A stretch of DNA of 64,000 nt. Origin: Pseudomonadota bacterium. GTDB taxonomy: Bacteria > Pseudomonadota > Alphaproteobacteria > Caulobacterales > Caulobacteraceae. Below the pieces are notes generated by a model. It saw only the letters and a program-made list of their open reading frames with translations, was not told where the DNA came from and searched no databases. The position numbers and the translations under genes are program-made. Positions 1-7,773 of the stretch are shown one piece after another. Each line of letters starts with the position of its first letter. The stretch's first letter is position 1. The stretch covers positions 19,723 through 83,722 of the forward strand of contig JAEXZS010000045.1 in NCBI GenBank assembly GCA_023451375.1, in the 5' to 3' direction.

Positions 1-74
1 CGCCCCCAGCCCTGCCCGTCGCCGGGTCACCGCGCCGTCAGGCAGCGGTCGGCGTCACACCGACGGGCGCGCAC

Positions 75-96
75 AAAAAGGGGGCCGAAGCCCCCG
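75..96 (-). terminator. Intrinsic terminator after the 101-aa gene
   Basis: Read on the minus strand, a GGGGGC/GCCCCC stem with a TTCG loop is followed by TTTTT. It lies just past the stop codon at 100. The same stem and T-run recur after the genes ending at 811 and 2730. Confidence 0.75.
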
Positions 97-99
97 GGG

Positions 100-405
100 T
101 CAGTAGGGACAGCGAGCCAAGGCCGTTTGCGGGGTCAGGTCCGGGTCGCGTTGCCAGAGCTTCCGGGTCTCGGCCTCGACGGTGTCGTAGATCGACACCG
201 CCGTGACATAGGGGTGGTGAGCCTGGCAGCGATCAAACTCGGCGGCGGCGACCGCGAGGTCCGAGGTGCGGTAGGCCTCTTCCTCGCCAACGATCTCGTC
301 GACGACCAGGACGAGGTAGCGCCCGTTCGCATCGCCGGGGCCGTAGTACCGTTCGGTGCTTGTGAGGCCGGCCGGGGCCGATTGGGTCGTGGCGGATTCG
401 GACAT
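100..405 (-). CDS. Hypothetical protein, 101 aa, with structured leader
   Basis: No family recognised. The start at 405 is chosen because a GGAGA box sits six bases upstream; the frame stays open further, but that part is the conserved leader and is not protein-like. The product is acidic, with a Tyr/Asp-rich middle part, and ends in CPY. The neighbouring 108-aa protein ends in CPF. It is the last gene of a minus-strand block and is followed by a terminator. Function unknown. Confidence 0.6.
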   Translation of the reverse strand: MSESATTQSAPAGLTSTERYYGPGDANGRYLVLVVDEIVGEEEAYRTSDLAVAAAEFDRCQAHHPYVTAVSIYDTVEAETRKLWQRDPDLTPQTALARCPY

Positions 406-560
406 GATGGATCTCCATGGGGCCGGTCCCAGCGACCGGCTATGGAGCCTCGGGGCACGGGTGGGCGCCCGGCAGTCACCGGAGCGGCGGCCTCGGCCGA
501 CGCGCAGGGGAACGGCGCAGCCGTTGACTTCCGGGCTCCCGTGACACGATGCGGAGGAGA
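406..560 (-). promoter_or_regulatory. Class I structured leader, copy 1
   Basis: This leader directly precedes the gene starting at 405. A hairpin with arms GCCGGTC/GACCGGC and a five-base loop lies at 422-440, next to the ribosome binding site. A second hairpin, AACGGC/GCCGTT, lies at 511-525. Both recur at 1140, 2333, 3615 and 12680. Sequence and position suggest a cis-acting RNA element; function unknown. Confidence 0.65.
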
Positions 561-571
561 CGTGCGCGCTC

Positions 572-782
572 TCTCTCAGTCCGGCAGGCCGTCGTCGCGA
601 CCCATAGGGAGCGGCGCGCGCAGCGAGGCCGTCGCCGGCGCACCTGTTAGACGTGACCAGGCGCAAGCGACCGCGAGGCCGAAGGCCAGCCGGTCGCCAA
701 GCCCGGGAACGGCCCCTGCCCTATCCGTCGCCGGGACACCGCGCGCGGAGCGCTGCGGTCGGCGCCGCGCCTGGGGACCGCG
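572..782 (-). repeat. Dispersed intergenic repeat, copy A
   Basis: About 150 bp here is nearly identical to 2496-2645, 3784-3930 and 6084-6236. Each copy sits on the far side of a structured leader from its gene, so it may hold the promoter or the 5' end of the leader transcript. The left part (about 712-782) also matches 2630-2700 and 1-75. No gene is visible in it. Confidence 0.7.
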
Positions 783-785
783 CAC

Positions 786-806
786 AAAAAGGGGGCCGAA
801 GACCCC
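786..806 (-). terminator. Intrinsic terminator after the 108-aa gene
   Basis: The minus strand shows a GGGGTC/GGCCCC stem (one wobble pair), a TTCG loop and a T-run. It sits immediately after the stop codon at 811. Confidence 0.7.
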
Positions 807-810
807 TCGA

Positions 811-1137
811 TTAGAAGGGGCAGCCCATCATGGCGTCCGCCGCCGCCGGATCGAAGCGATCCCAGAAGGCGTTGTCGCTGGGATCGTTGGCCAGGATCAT
901 GGCATCGAACCACTCGTCCGCTGCGCTGGTGTGCTGCAGCTCCTCGATCGAGTCCCGGATATACTCGTCCTCAAAGGGGAAGGTGCCTGCATCCCACATG
1001 GGCTGCAGGACCAGGTAGAACGGGTCATGACCTTGATCTCCGTAGTCGATCGAGCGGGTGAAGGCGTCCCAGGCCTCGATTTGAGCCTGACGGTCCAGAG
1101 CGGCCCAGGCGGCTTGAACTTGTTCGATCGTTTGCAT
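811..1137 (-). CDS. Hypothetical acidic protein, 108 aa
   Basis: No family recognised. The product is acidic and aromatic-rich, with a helical N-terminus (QVQAAWAALDRQAQIEAW). It ends in CPF, resembling the CPY end of the protein at 100-405. The start at 1137 is supported by a GGAGA box eight bases upstream, at the 3' end of a class I leader. It is a stand-alone gene with its own leader and terminator, which suggests independent control. Confidence 0.65.
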   Translation of the reverse strand: MQTIEQVQAAWAALDRQAQIEAWDAFTRSIDYGDQGHDPFYLVLQPMWDAGTFPFEDEYIRDSIEELQHTSAADEWFDAMILANDPSDNAFWDRFDPAAADAMMGCPF

Positions 1138-1139
1138 GA

Positions 1140-1290
1140 CTGTTCTCCATGAAGCCGATCCCAGCGACCGGCGATGAAGCCTCGGGGCACGGGTGGCGCT
1201 CGGCAGTCACCGGAGGCGCGGCCTCGGCCGCGGCGGAGGGGAACGGCGAAGCCGTTGACTTCCGGGCTCCCGTGACACGATGCGAAAACG
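1140..1290 (-). promoter_or_regulatory. Class I structured leader, copy 2
   Basis: The RBS-proximal hairpin is at 1154-1172 (GCCGGTC paired with GATCGGC, one G-U pair). The AACGGC/GCCGTT hairpin is at 1242-1256. The order of elements and the spacing to the start codon match copy 1. The next 190 bp (1291-1477) shows no gene. Confidence 0.65.
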
Positions 1291-1477
1291 ACGTGCGCGG
1301 GAAAGTGCCCGCGACTAGCGGGCACACGATCAGCAAGCCCGTCAGGGCGCAGCGTGTGCTGACGATGATCCGGACGCGGACAGCCGAAGTCGCGGCGACG
1401 GCCACAGGCCGCCGCCGTCGTGGCCCGGTAGCCCGACCCATCGCCCGCTCAGGCAACAGGTCGGATCGGGGACGGTG

Positions 1478-2320
1478 TCAGAAGGCGAAGGCCCCCTGCC
1501 CCGACGATTGTTCGATGAAGGTGGCGGACGGTCCGGCTTGGTGACGGTCCCGGCCGAGGCGCGTCCACTGCAGGTGGCCGCTGCGGTCCTTGGCGAGCCA
1601 TCCGGTCTCAAGTCCGATGACCATGGCCCACGCGGTATCGCCTGGCGCGTCGCAGCCCGTGTTCACGGGCCAGCGCTCAACCTTGTCGTCTGCCGTAACG
1701 GATCCCGGCCGGGGGAAGCTGCAGAGGATGGCGTTTGGATCGGCGGGACAGGCAACGCCCAGCACATCGAAGATGTGGCGGGCATCGGAGGGGGTGAGGG
1801 CGTCGCCCTCCTCCCGACCACAGCTCAGCGAGAAGGTCACGGCCTGCAGGAGATAGGAGTCAGTCGTGAACTGGCGGGTGTCGAGGGCATCTTGCCAGCG
1901 ACCCGCCGAGATCAGATCGACGGCGTGCCACCACATGCCGAGGCCGGTTTTGGTGTAGCCGTAGGGGTTCGGAGCGCCACCGGCGGGGATGGCCATGCCC
2001 ATGACCTGGCTGACGTGTTTGACGAAGGGATGATCGACCAGGGCCGGGTGCATGAGGCCCAGCCGCCGCCCGCCCTCCTCATACTCGCTGACCTCGATCG
2101 GGAAGCGGAACAGGCGAGAAGGGAGATTCCACGGCGCCGGGAGGGTCCAGTCGTGGGGGACGGTGAGGGCGTGGTTCAGATCCAGCAGGAAGCTGTTGTG
2201 AGCCAGTCCTTCGGCGATCAGGCGGTCGCCAATCTCGTCGCGCGGCAACTCGGCTGCGGGAGCCTCGGCGATGAGGACGGGAGGGGCGGTGACTTCGGGA
2301 AGGGCTTCGATCGCTTGCAT
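1478..2320 (-). CDS. Hypothetical protein, 280 aa, C-terminal FAF
   Basis: No family recognised. The start at 2320 has a GGAGAC box four to five bases upstream; an earlier ATG at 2332 lacks a good site, and longer readings run through the conserved leader. The sequence contains GMWWHAVDLISAGRWQDAL and ends in QGAFAF. The protein at 9468-10268 ends in QFAFSF, so the two may be distant relatives or share a C-terminal docking motif. It is preceded by a class I leader. Confidence 0.65.
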   Translation of the reverse strand: MQAIEALPEVTAPPVLIAEAPAAELPRDEIGDRLIAEGLAHNSFLLDLNHALTVPHDWTLPAPWNLPSRLFRFPIEVSEYEEGGRRLGLMHPALVDHPFVKHVSQVMGMAIPAGGAPNPYGYTKTGLGMWWHAVDLISAGRWQDALDTRQFTTDSYLLQAVTFSLSCGREEGDALTPSDARHIFDVLGVACPADPNAILCSFPRPGSVTADDKVERWPVNTGCDAPGDTAWAMVIGLETGWLAKDRSGHLQWTRLGRDRHQAGPSATFIEQSSGQGAFAF

Positions 2321-2332
2321 CGTGGTCTCCAT

Positions 2333-2480
2333 CGTTGGCCGGTCCCAGCGACCGGCTATGGAGCTTCGGGGCACAGGTGGGCGCCCGGCAGTCACCGGAG
2401 CGGCGGCCCACTCGGCCGACGCGAAGGGCGAACGGCGCAGCCGTTGACTTCCGGGCTCCTGTGAAACGATGCGAACAAGA
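2333..2480 (-). promoter_or_regulatory. Class I structured leader, copy 3
   Basis: The RBS-proximal hairpin GCCGGTC/GACCGGC is at 2338-2356. The upstream AACGGC/GCCGTT hairpin and the intervening conserved GGTGACTGCC block are also present. It precedes the 280-aa gene. Confidence 0.65.
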
Positions 2481-2495
2481 CGTGCGCGTTTCTTT

Positions 2496-2700
2496 TTCAG
2501 TCCGGCAGGCCGTCGTCGCGACCCATAGGGAGCGGCGCGCGCAGCGAGGCCGTCGCCGGCGCACCTGTCGGACGTGACCAGGCGCAAGCGACCGCGAGGC
2601 CGAAGGCCAGCTGGTCGCCAAGCCCGGGAACGCCCCCTGACCTGTCCGTCGCCGGGTCACCGCGCGCGAAGCGCGGCGGTCGGCGTCGCACTGACCGATC
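2496..2700 (-). repeat. Dispersed intergenic repeat, copy B
   Basis: This is near-identical to copies at 572, 3784 and 6084. The final 70 bp, next to the radC terminator, also match 712-782 and 1-75. No coding content is visible. Confidence 0.7.
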
Positions 2701-2706
2701 GCGCAC

Positions 2707-2727
2707 AAAAAGGGGGCCGAAGCCCCC
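2707..2727 (-). terminator. Intrinsic terminator after radC
   Basis: The minus strand shows a GGGGGC/GCCCCC stem, a TTCG loop and TTTTT, right after the radC stop at 2730. It is the same cassette as at 75-96. Confidence 0.8.
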
Positions 2728-2729
2728 GG

Positions 2730-3431
2730 TTAGATGAGGCCCTTCGACTTGAAGCTGATGCAGCTCTCGCTCGCGACGATGACATGGTCATGGACGGTGA
2801 TGCCCATGAGCTTGCCGATCTCGATGAGGGACTTGGTGATGTCGATATCGGCCCGCGACGGGGTGGGGTCGCCTGAGGGATGGTTGTGCACCAGGATCAG
2901 AGCGGCACAGCCAAGCTCGAGGCCGCGCCGCATAACCTCCCGCGGGTAGACGGGGGCATGGTTGATCGTGCCCGCCCCCAGCAGCTCGTCGCGGATAAGG
3001 CGGTTCTTGTTGTCGAGGAACAGAACCCGGAACTGCTCGATCTTGGCGTGGGCCAGCCGAGCCCGCAGGTATTCGTTCAGGACGGACCAGGAGCTTAGGA
3101 CGCAACGATCCTCGATCCCGGCCCGCGCCATTCGGGCGCCCAGCTCGGAGGCGAGCTGCAGATCCTGGTGAACCGCCGCATCGAGCCCGGTTCGATGAAT
3201 GAAGTCGCCTACGGTGGCGGACGTTGCCGCCGCCGCTGAGCCGAACTCGTCGATGATGATATAGGCGGCCCCGAGGCCGCCGTTGTGGCGAAGGAGCCGG
3301 CCTAGCAAGTCGATATCGCTGAGCGATCCGCAGTTGTCGTGGTTCGGCGAAACGGTTTCCCGGGGGAGGAAGCCCGCGAAGGGCAACGCCAGCTCCGAGA
3401 CGCCGGGCGGGGTTGAAGAACGGCGGCCCAT
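2730..3431 (-). CDS. radC: RadC-family JAB/MPN-domain protein
   Basis: The C-terminal half is a classic RadC/JAMM domain: PVYPREVMRRGLELG, then HNHPSGDPTPSRADID and HDHVIVA, giving the H-x-H...S...D zinc-site pattern. The N-terminal part (about residues 1-100) corresponds to the helix-hairpin-helix region but is poorly conserved. At 233 aa the length is normal for plasmid RadC copies. The biochemical role is not settled; such genes are common on mobile elements beside antirestriction genes. The start codon lies one base past the stop of a 57-aa gene, so the two are co-transcribed. Confidence 0.93.
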   Translation of the reverse strand: MGRRSSTPPGVSELALPFAGFLPRETVSPNHDNCGSLSDIDLLGRLLRHNGGLGAAYIIIDEFGSAAAATSATVGDFIHRTGLDAAVHQDLQLASELGARMARAGIEDRCVLSSWSVLNEYLRARLAHAKIEQFRVLFLDNKNRLIRDELLGAGTINHAPVYPREVMRRGLELGCAALILVHNHPSGDPTPSRADIDITKSLIEIGKLMGITVHDHVIVASESCISFKSKGLI

Positions 3432-3432
3432 C

Positions 3433-3606
3433 TTAGATAGCCCCCACTTGCTGAGCGGTGACCCAATGCAGGGGAACCTCTTGCCAGGCCGCGACCTGCT
3501 GGCGGGCGGCCAGCTCCGTGGCGGCCCATGTAATGACCGAGAACTGAGTGACGCTGCCGACCAGGCATTGCCACTTGGGGAAACCGTTGATCGTGACGGT
3601 GTTCAT
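3433..3606 (-). CDS. Small hypothetical protein, 57 aa, upstream of radC
   Basis: The start at 3606 has an AGGAG box eight bases upstream at the end of a class I leader. It ends one base before the radC start, so the pair forms a two-gene operon. The product has a Trp-rich central segment (PKWQCLVGSVTQFSVITWAA). Function unknown. Confidence 0.6.
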   Translation of the reverse strand: MNTVTINGFPKWQCLVGSVTQFSVITWAATELAARQQVAAWQEVPLHWVTAQQVGAI

Positions 3607-3614
3607 GTCGATGC

Positions 3615-3772
3615 TCCTCTTCGGCCGATCCCAGCGATCGGCGATGGAGCTTCGGGACACGGGTGGCGCTCGGCAGTCACCGGAGCGGCGGCCCCCTTGG
3701 CCGCCGGCGGAGGGGAACGGCGTAGCCGTTGACTTCCGGGCTCCCGTGACACGATGCGAAAACGACGTGCGC
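3615..3772 (-). promoter_or_regulatory. Class I structured leader, copy 4
   Basis: The RBS-proximal hairpin at 3624-3642 has arms GCCGATC/GATCGGC. Compared with copies 1 and 3, a G-C pair has become A-T on both sides, a compensatory change that supports a base-paired stem. The AACGGC/GCCGTT hairpin with a TAC loop is also present. It precedes the 57-aa gene and radC. Confidence 0.7.
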
Positions 3773-3783
3773 AGTAAACTCTC

Positions 3784-3930
3784 CGGTGCGGGCAGGCCGT
3801 CGTCGCGACCCATGGGGAGCGACGCGCGCAGCGAGGCCGTCGCCCGCCGCACCTGTCAGACGTGACCAGGCGCAAGCGACCGCGAGGCCAAAGGCCAGCG
3901 GGTCGCCAAGCCCGGGAGCGCCCCCGGTCC
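3784..3930 (-). repeat. Dispersed intergenic repeat, copy C
   Basis: This copy matches 572, 2496 and 6084 over about 145 bp with scattered substitutions. No coding content is visible. Confidence 0.65.
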
Positions 3931-3933
3931 ATC

Positions 3934-4008
3934 TGTAGGCAGGCCGAGGCGGCGAGCGGAGCGAACCGCCCGCCGCACGGCGCGGCCGTCGCCGGCGCAA
4001 CAGGCCGG
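3934..4008 (-). repeat. 3'-flank repeat, copy 1
   Basis: About 60 bp here is nearly identical to 6238-6296. Both copies lie immediately downstream of a minus-strand gene (stops at 4018 and 6296). They may be a transcript-end element, although no clear T-run is seen. Confidence 0.55.
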
Positions 4009-4017
4009 AGACGAATG

Positions 4018-4707
4018 TCACCAGGGCAGGATCTTCCAGGCGGCGTGAGCCTCGGCCTCAAGCCGATCGGCCAACTGGATGTCCATCAGGTGATCGCCCT
4101 TGGCGATGCACCAGGCCTCATTCCAGAACCACATGTTCGCGTCGGCCCGGGCCTCTTCGGCCGGGTCGTCCGCAACATGGTGGCCCCTGGCGGGATCGTA
4201 GTGGGTCTCGTAGGACCCGCTCGGCTCGTGACCGACGACGTCGAGGAAGGCCGCCGCCATGACCATGTTCGAGTCGCAGAAGTCGTGCGACGCACAGGTA
4301 TCGAATGGGCTGTCCCACGCCTCGGCATTGCGCCGGAGCATTTCGGCCCACTGTTCGGTAGTCAGCGTCTCCTTCAGACGCTCGACGAACCGGGCGGAGA
4401 GCGAGGCGACCAGACCGGTCAACAGCTCAAGGGCACGCCCCAACGCGGCGCACGCGGTGGCGTCCTCGTCGATGTTCGGGGTGTGGCCGCCGGAAAGGTC
4501 AACCAGGCCGTCCGGACCGGGCTGCAGCGCGCGCCATTCGTCGACGCTGTCGGACTCGCCGTCGAGCCAGATGGCGACTTCGGTCTGAACGGCGGGCGTG
4601 ATGCTGATGTCGGCCCAACCGTTCCAGGTTGTGCCGTGGGCGAAGCCGTCCCAGATCGGGGAATCGTCAAAGTGCCATTTGACGGGACGCAGCGAAGCGC
4701 CGGTCAT
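4018..4707 (-). CDS. Hypothetical protein, 229 aa
   Basis: No family recognised. It overlaps the upstream 65-aa gene by an ATGA, so the two are translationally coupled. The middle part is helical (LGRALELLTGLVASLSARFVE begins near residue 85), followed by a Cys/His/Asp segment (DTCASHDFCDSN) and a Trp-rich end (ANMWFWNEAWC). The spaced Cys and His residues could bind metal, which is inference. Confidence 0.6.
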   Translation of the reverse strand: MTGASLRPVKWHFDDSPIWDGFAHGTTWNGWADISITPAVQTEVAIWLDGESDSVDEWRALQPGPDGLVDLSGGHTPNIDEDATACAALGRALELLTGLVASLSARFVERLKETLTTEQWAEMLRRNAEAWDSPFDTCASHDFCDSNMVMAAAFLDVVGHEPSGSYETHYDPARGHHVADDPAEEARADANMWFWNEAWCIAKGDHLMDIQLADRLEAEAHAAWKILPW

Positions 4708-4901
4708 TGGACCGGGCCCCGCGCGCCGTCGAAGCACAGGTGGAAGGGGTGGAAGACCGCCTCGCCAGCGGCCTCGGCTGCGGCGTAGCTGTTGGCCTGC
4801 GCCATGCGCTCGGTGCCCGACAGGCTCTGGAATGCGGCGATGATGGAGGCGCGCTGCATCTGCAGCTGTTGTGCGATGATCGACATATCGGGACGGGGCA
4901 T
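4704..4901 (-). CDS. Small hypothetical protein, 65 aa
   Basis: First gene of a two-gene operon with the 229-aa protein (4-bp ATGA overlap). The start at 4901 has a GGAG box, positioned after a class II structured leader. The N-terminal half is predicted helical (IIAQQLQMQRASIIAAFQSL). Function unknown. Confidence 0.6.
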   Translation of the reverse strand: MPRPDMSIIAQQLQMQRASIIAAFQSLSGTERMAQANSYAAAEAAGEAVFHPFHLCFDGARGPVQ

Positions 4902-4904
4902 CTT

Positions 4905-5082
4905 GTTTCTCCAGCTCCCAGCCAGGTGATCCGGCTGGCTCGCGGGTGTCCCGCGATCACGCCCCTTGCCAGGCGGGGTTTGAGCCGGAAGCGCACCCGA
5001 AGGGCCGGAACGGAGTGGAGGACGGCGAAGCCGTTGAGCGACCGGCGACCCCGCCCCTCTTGGGCGTGATTGATCGCGGAAC
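4905..5082 (-). promoter_or_regulatory. Class II structured leader, copy 1
   Basis: This leader shares several blocks with 7182-7360: a hairpin ACGGC/GCCGT (5022-5034 here), a conserved block around CCCGAAGGGCCGGAACGGAG, a GGCGTGATCGCGG block and an RBS-proximal stem. A distal TTGGGCGTGATTGATCGCGG block near 5065 is also shared. It precedes the 65-aa gene. The remainder to 5269 shows no gene. Confidence 0.6.
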
Positions 5083-5269
5083 CCGCAGGCCGGAAATCAG
5101 GGGAGCGACCGAGAAGCGCCCCGCTGTCCTGTTTGACCGACGACAGCCAATGCCCGCCGCCCTGCCCCCTAAGCCGCACCTGGAGCCCACGAGCGGGCGG
5201 CATGGCCGGGGAAGCCTGTTTGCCTGCGTCGTTCCCTCAGCGCGGTCCCACGCCCACCAGCGGCCATTC

Positions 5270-5908
5270 TCACGGCTCACACAGCCAGCGCCGGAGCTTG
5301 GCGCGCATGTAGCCGATCTGGTCGTTGATGATGGTCACGGGCGCGCTGGCCGCGATGAACCCGTGATCGGTCATCTCAGCGACATAGGACTGCCCGACCC
5401 GGACGTACTCCTTGCCGCCGCAGATGGCGACGTCCTCAAAGGCGCAACCCGCTTCGCGGACGAGACGAGCGATGACGCCGCCGGCGGTCCGCAGTCGCTC
5501 GCGGCTGGCAAGGTGCCGATCGCGCGCGCCCTGGGTGCGGAACGTGAGGTTATAGTTGGGATAGTACCCCGCCAGCCCGCGCTGGATCATCGTGTCGGCG
5601 GTCTTGGCCGTGAGCAGGGTGTTGTAGTGGGGCAGAGGATCCCGGGAGTGCCCGAAGCCGTAGCGGGCGGAAAGGAACGCGACGTGCGCTAGAGACCCGT
5701 CGGGGTCGGCCGCCTTGAGGGTTTGCCAGAGCGGCCCGGTGTAGCGGTCCCGCGCCGAGAGGTCAGCGCCTTCAGCCTTGGACGAGGAACAGGCGAGGAT
5801 CAACAGCCGCGGCCGCGCTAGCGGGCGCGCAGCAGGAGCGCAGTCGGCCGGAGCGGTGAAGTCCAAGTCGTGCTGGCGCATAAGTTCGCACAGTGTTGCG
5901 TGGGTCAT
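5270..5908 (-). CDS. DUF6884-like protein (YaaA-related fold)
   Basis: The 212-aa product carries RLLILACSSSKAEG followed by ARDRYTGPLWQTLK and FLSARYGF. This is the CxxxK...lYtGxlw...lSArYGl pattern of DUF6884/YaaA-like proteins. The biochemical role of these plasmid forms is not established; related families act on nucleic acids or the oxidative stress response. The start at 5908 has a GAGGAGA box. It sits alone behind a variant class I leader. Confidence 0.7.
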   Translation of the reverse strand: MTHATLCELMRQHDLDFTAPADCAPAARPLARPRLLILACSSSKAEGADLSARDRYTGPLWQTLKAADPDGSLAHVAFLSARYGFGHSRDPLPHYNTLLTAKTADTMIQRGLAGYYPNYNLTFRTQGARDRHLASRERLRTAGGVIARLVREAGCAFEDVAICGGKEYVRVGQSYVAEMTDHGFIAASAPVTIINDQIGYMRAKLRRWLCEP

Positions 5909-5909
5909 C

Positions 5910-6060
5910 GGGTTCTCCTCGGTGAGCCGCCCGGAACGGGCGGGGCGCGCCCTATCCGTTGCGAGGTGCCGGCCCGTCACCGAGGACCCGGCCTCCCGGC
6001 CGGTCAGAGGGGAACGGCGAAGCCGTTGACGGGATAGCCGGCGGTGCCCTTGCATTAGGA
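5910..6060 (-). promoter_or_regulatory. Class I structured leader, variant copy 5
   Basis: The RBS-proximal hairpin at 5927-5943 has arms CCGCCCG/CGGGCGG. An AACGGC/GCCGTT hairpin lies upstream. The block between them differs from copies 1-4 but resembles the leader at 10270, with a shared segment around GGTGACGGGCCGGCACCTC. Confidence 0.6.
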
Positions 6061-6083
6061 TCGGGCGACCCCGCCGCCCCTCT

Positions 6084-6236
6084 CTCAGTCCGGCAGGCCG
6101 TCGCCGCGACCCATAGGGAGCGGCGCGCGCAGCGAGGCCGTCGCCGGCGCATCTGTCGGACGTGACCAGGCGCAAGCGACCGCGAGGCCGAAGGCCAGCT
6201 GGTCGCCAAGCCCGGGAACGCCCCCTGACCTCACTG
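6084..6236 (-). repeat. Dispersed intergenic repeat, copy D
   Basis: Near-identical to 572, 2496 and 3784. It is followed at 6238-6296 by the second copy of the 3'-flank repeat also seen at 3934-4008. Confidence 0.68.
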
Positions 6237-6295
6237 TAGGCAGGCCGAGGCGGCGAGCGGAGCGAACCGCCCGCCGCAAGGCGCGGCCGTCGCCG

Positions 6296-6610
6296 TCACC
6301 CGGATGGGTGAAGGTCCAGGATCGCGTCCGCCTCATCCCGGGCGAGGACGTAGCCACAGTCCGCCGGGATCTCGCTCTCGTCCTGGTAGATGTGCGTCAA
6401 CAGGGCCTCATCGACGAGGTCGCGCAGGGTGCGAAGCACCGTGAGACCGTCGGCGCTGAGCTCGGCGGCGGAGGCCGAGGCGCGCAGCGCCCGGGCCTCG
6501 ATGATGAGATAGGACAGCGTGTCCACGGCGTCGGCGCCGGACATATGGCCGTCACGCTCTTCGCCGGTCTTCATGCCGGCGATGCGATCGAGGAAGGTGA
6601 TGAGGCTCAT
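6296..6610 (-). CDS. Hypothetical protein, 104 aa
   Basis: Second gene of a coupled pair: its ATG at 6610 overlaps the stop of the 190-aa gene. The product is helical and acidic (SYLIIEARALRASASAAELS near residue 40) with no recognised domain. Cotranscription implies a role linked to its upstream neighbour. Confidence 0.6.
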   Translation of the reverse strand: MSLITFLDRIAGMKTGEERDGHMSGADAVDTLSYLIIEARALRASASAAELSADGLTVLRTLRDLVDEALLTHIYQDESEIPADCGYVLARDEADAILDLHPSG

Positions 6611-7179
6611 TGGGTGATCTCCTGGGTCAGGGCGCAATGCAGCTCGACAGACAGGCCGGACAGGCCCGAAAGGGTGTCCGCGACAGCCTTGGCCTGGTCG
6701 AGGTCGGCATTGGGAAGGTCGGTGATGGCGAGCGCTTCACCGTCGGCGTTGATGCCGTACACGGTGTAGAATTCGGTGCTGGCCCGGTCCTGACCGCCGT
6801 CGACGACACCGTCATCGTCGGGGTCCATGCGACAGCCGCCGATCTGCAGCACAGTGAACTCCCGCCAGTCCGGCTCGGCGCCGTGAGTGCAGCAGTTGAA
6901 CAAGACAGCCGGATCGACCGGGTTGGGGTCGGCGACGGCCGCGGGTTCTTCGGGAAGCAGGCCGTTCTCGATCGCCATGCGCGCGAGTGCGCCGGCGATC
7001 ACGCGTGCACCCTCCTCGACGGCGGCGCTTTGGCAGGGCAGGAAGTCGCCGGATGTCCAGCCCATGGCGTCAGCCAGGACCGAGGCCATGGCGTCAACGC
7101 CGGCCTCAGCGGCCTTGTCGAGGAGATCAGACGAGACGGAGGCCAAGGCGGCCTGGTCGTGCAAGTCAGCGAGATTCAT
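6607..7179 (-). CDS. Hypothetical protein, 190 aa
   Basis: No family recognised. The N-terminal half is helical and alanine-rich. The C-terminal half contains CCTHG and a Gln/Asp-rich stretch (MDPDDDGVVDGGQDRAS) that could bind divalent metal (inference), then STEFYTVYGINADGEALAI. It is preceded by a class II leader and coupled to the 104-aa gene. Confidence 0.6.
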   Translation of the reverse strand: MNLADLHDQAALASVSSDLLDKAAEAGVDAMASVLADAMGWTSGDFLPCQSAAVEEGARVIAGALARMAIENGLLPEEPAAVADPNPVDPAVLFNCCTHGAEPDWREFTVLQIGGCRMDPDDDGVVDGGQDRASTEFYTVYGINADGEALAITDLPNADLDQAKAVADTLSGLSGLSVELHCALTQEITQ

Positions 7180-7181
7180 GA

Positions 7182-7360
7182 AGGTCTCCAGCTCCCCGCC
7201 GGGGGATCCAGCTGGCCCGCGGGCTTGCCGCGATCACGCCCCTTGCCTGTCGGGGGTAAGGAGGACCCGCACCCGGAGGGCCGCAACGAAGTGAAGGACG
7301 GCGGAGCCGTTGCGGGGATGATGTCCCCGACCTCTTTGGGCGTGATTGATCGCGGCGGCC
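7182..7360 (-). promoter_or_regulatory. Class II structured leader, copy 2
   Basis: It aligns block by block with 4905-5082: an ACGGC/GCCGT hairpin, the conserved CCCGGAGGGCCGCAACG block, GGCGTGATCGCGG with a following CCCGCG arm, and a GGGAGCTGGAGA ribosome-binding end. It precedes the 190-aa gene. Confidence 0.6.
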
Positions 7361-7398
7361 GCGCCTGGACCCCTGCGATGCAGGAAGGATCCGTCTAG

Positions 7399-7695
7399 CT
7401 ATTCGCGCACCGGCCACTCGGCCCGGAGAGGAAAAGCCGTGCTGGCCTGAGGGGGTTGGGCCCAGAAGGTCACCCGGCCCTCGCAGCCGACCCGCCGACA
7501 GTGCGGGTGTCGGTTCCACAGGACGCCCTCCCCGCCGAGGAGGAAGGCCATGACGCGAAGGTCAACGCTCATGTTGAGGTGACAGCGATTGCAAACGACG
7601 GTGACGCGCCACCGTTTCGTCCGCATCGAGTCGACCGTGCCGCAGACAGCGCGCCAGTCTTCGCGGGTGTAGGTGTCTGGGTTCTTGCGTCCCAC
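7399..7695 (-). CDS. Small putative zinc-binding protein, 98 aa
   Basis: The centre carries CNRCH, then HPHCRRVGCEG, a plausible C-x2-C...C-x4-C zinc site. The spacing (about 25 residues between pairs) fits a treble-clef or ribbon fold, but the family is unknown. The start at 7695 is the longest plausible one and lacks a strong ribosome binding site. Its likely role is nucleic-acid or protein binding (inference). Confidence 0.6.
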   Translation of the reverse strand: MGRKNPDTYTREDWRAVCGTVDSMRTKRWRVTVVCNRCHLNMSVDLRVMAFLLGGEGVLWNRHPHCRRVGCEGRVTFWAQPPQASTAFPLRAEWPVRE

Positions 7696-7773
7696 GGTGG
7701 CGATGTCGCTGGCGGAAGTGGCCCTGCCCGCCGTCGGTCTAGAGGACTCAACGGCGCGGACGCAAGCGTTTGT

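Noticed and set aside
127..1152. A 341-codon plus-strand frame over two small genes and a leader
   Set aside because: It crosses two opposite-strand genes, a terminator and the conserved leader, so it is a GC artefact.
2321..2587. N-terminal extension of the 280-aa gene through its leader
   Set aside because: The extension is the repeated leader, which is conserved as nucleotides before unrelated genes in different frames.
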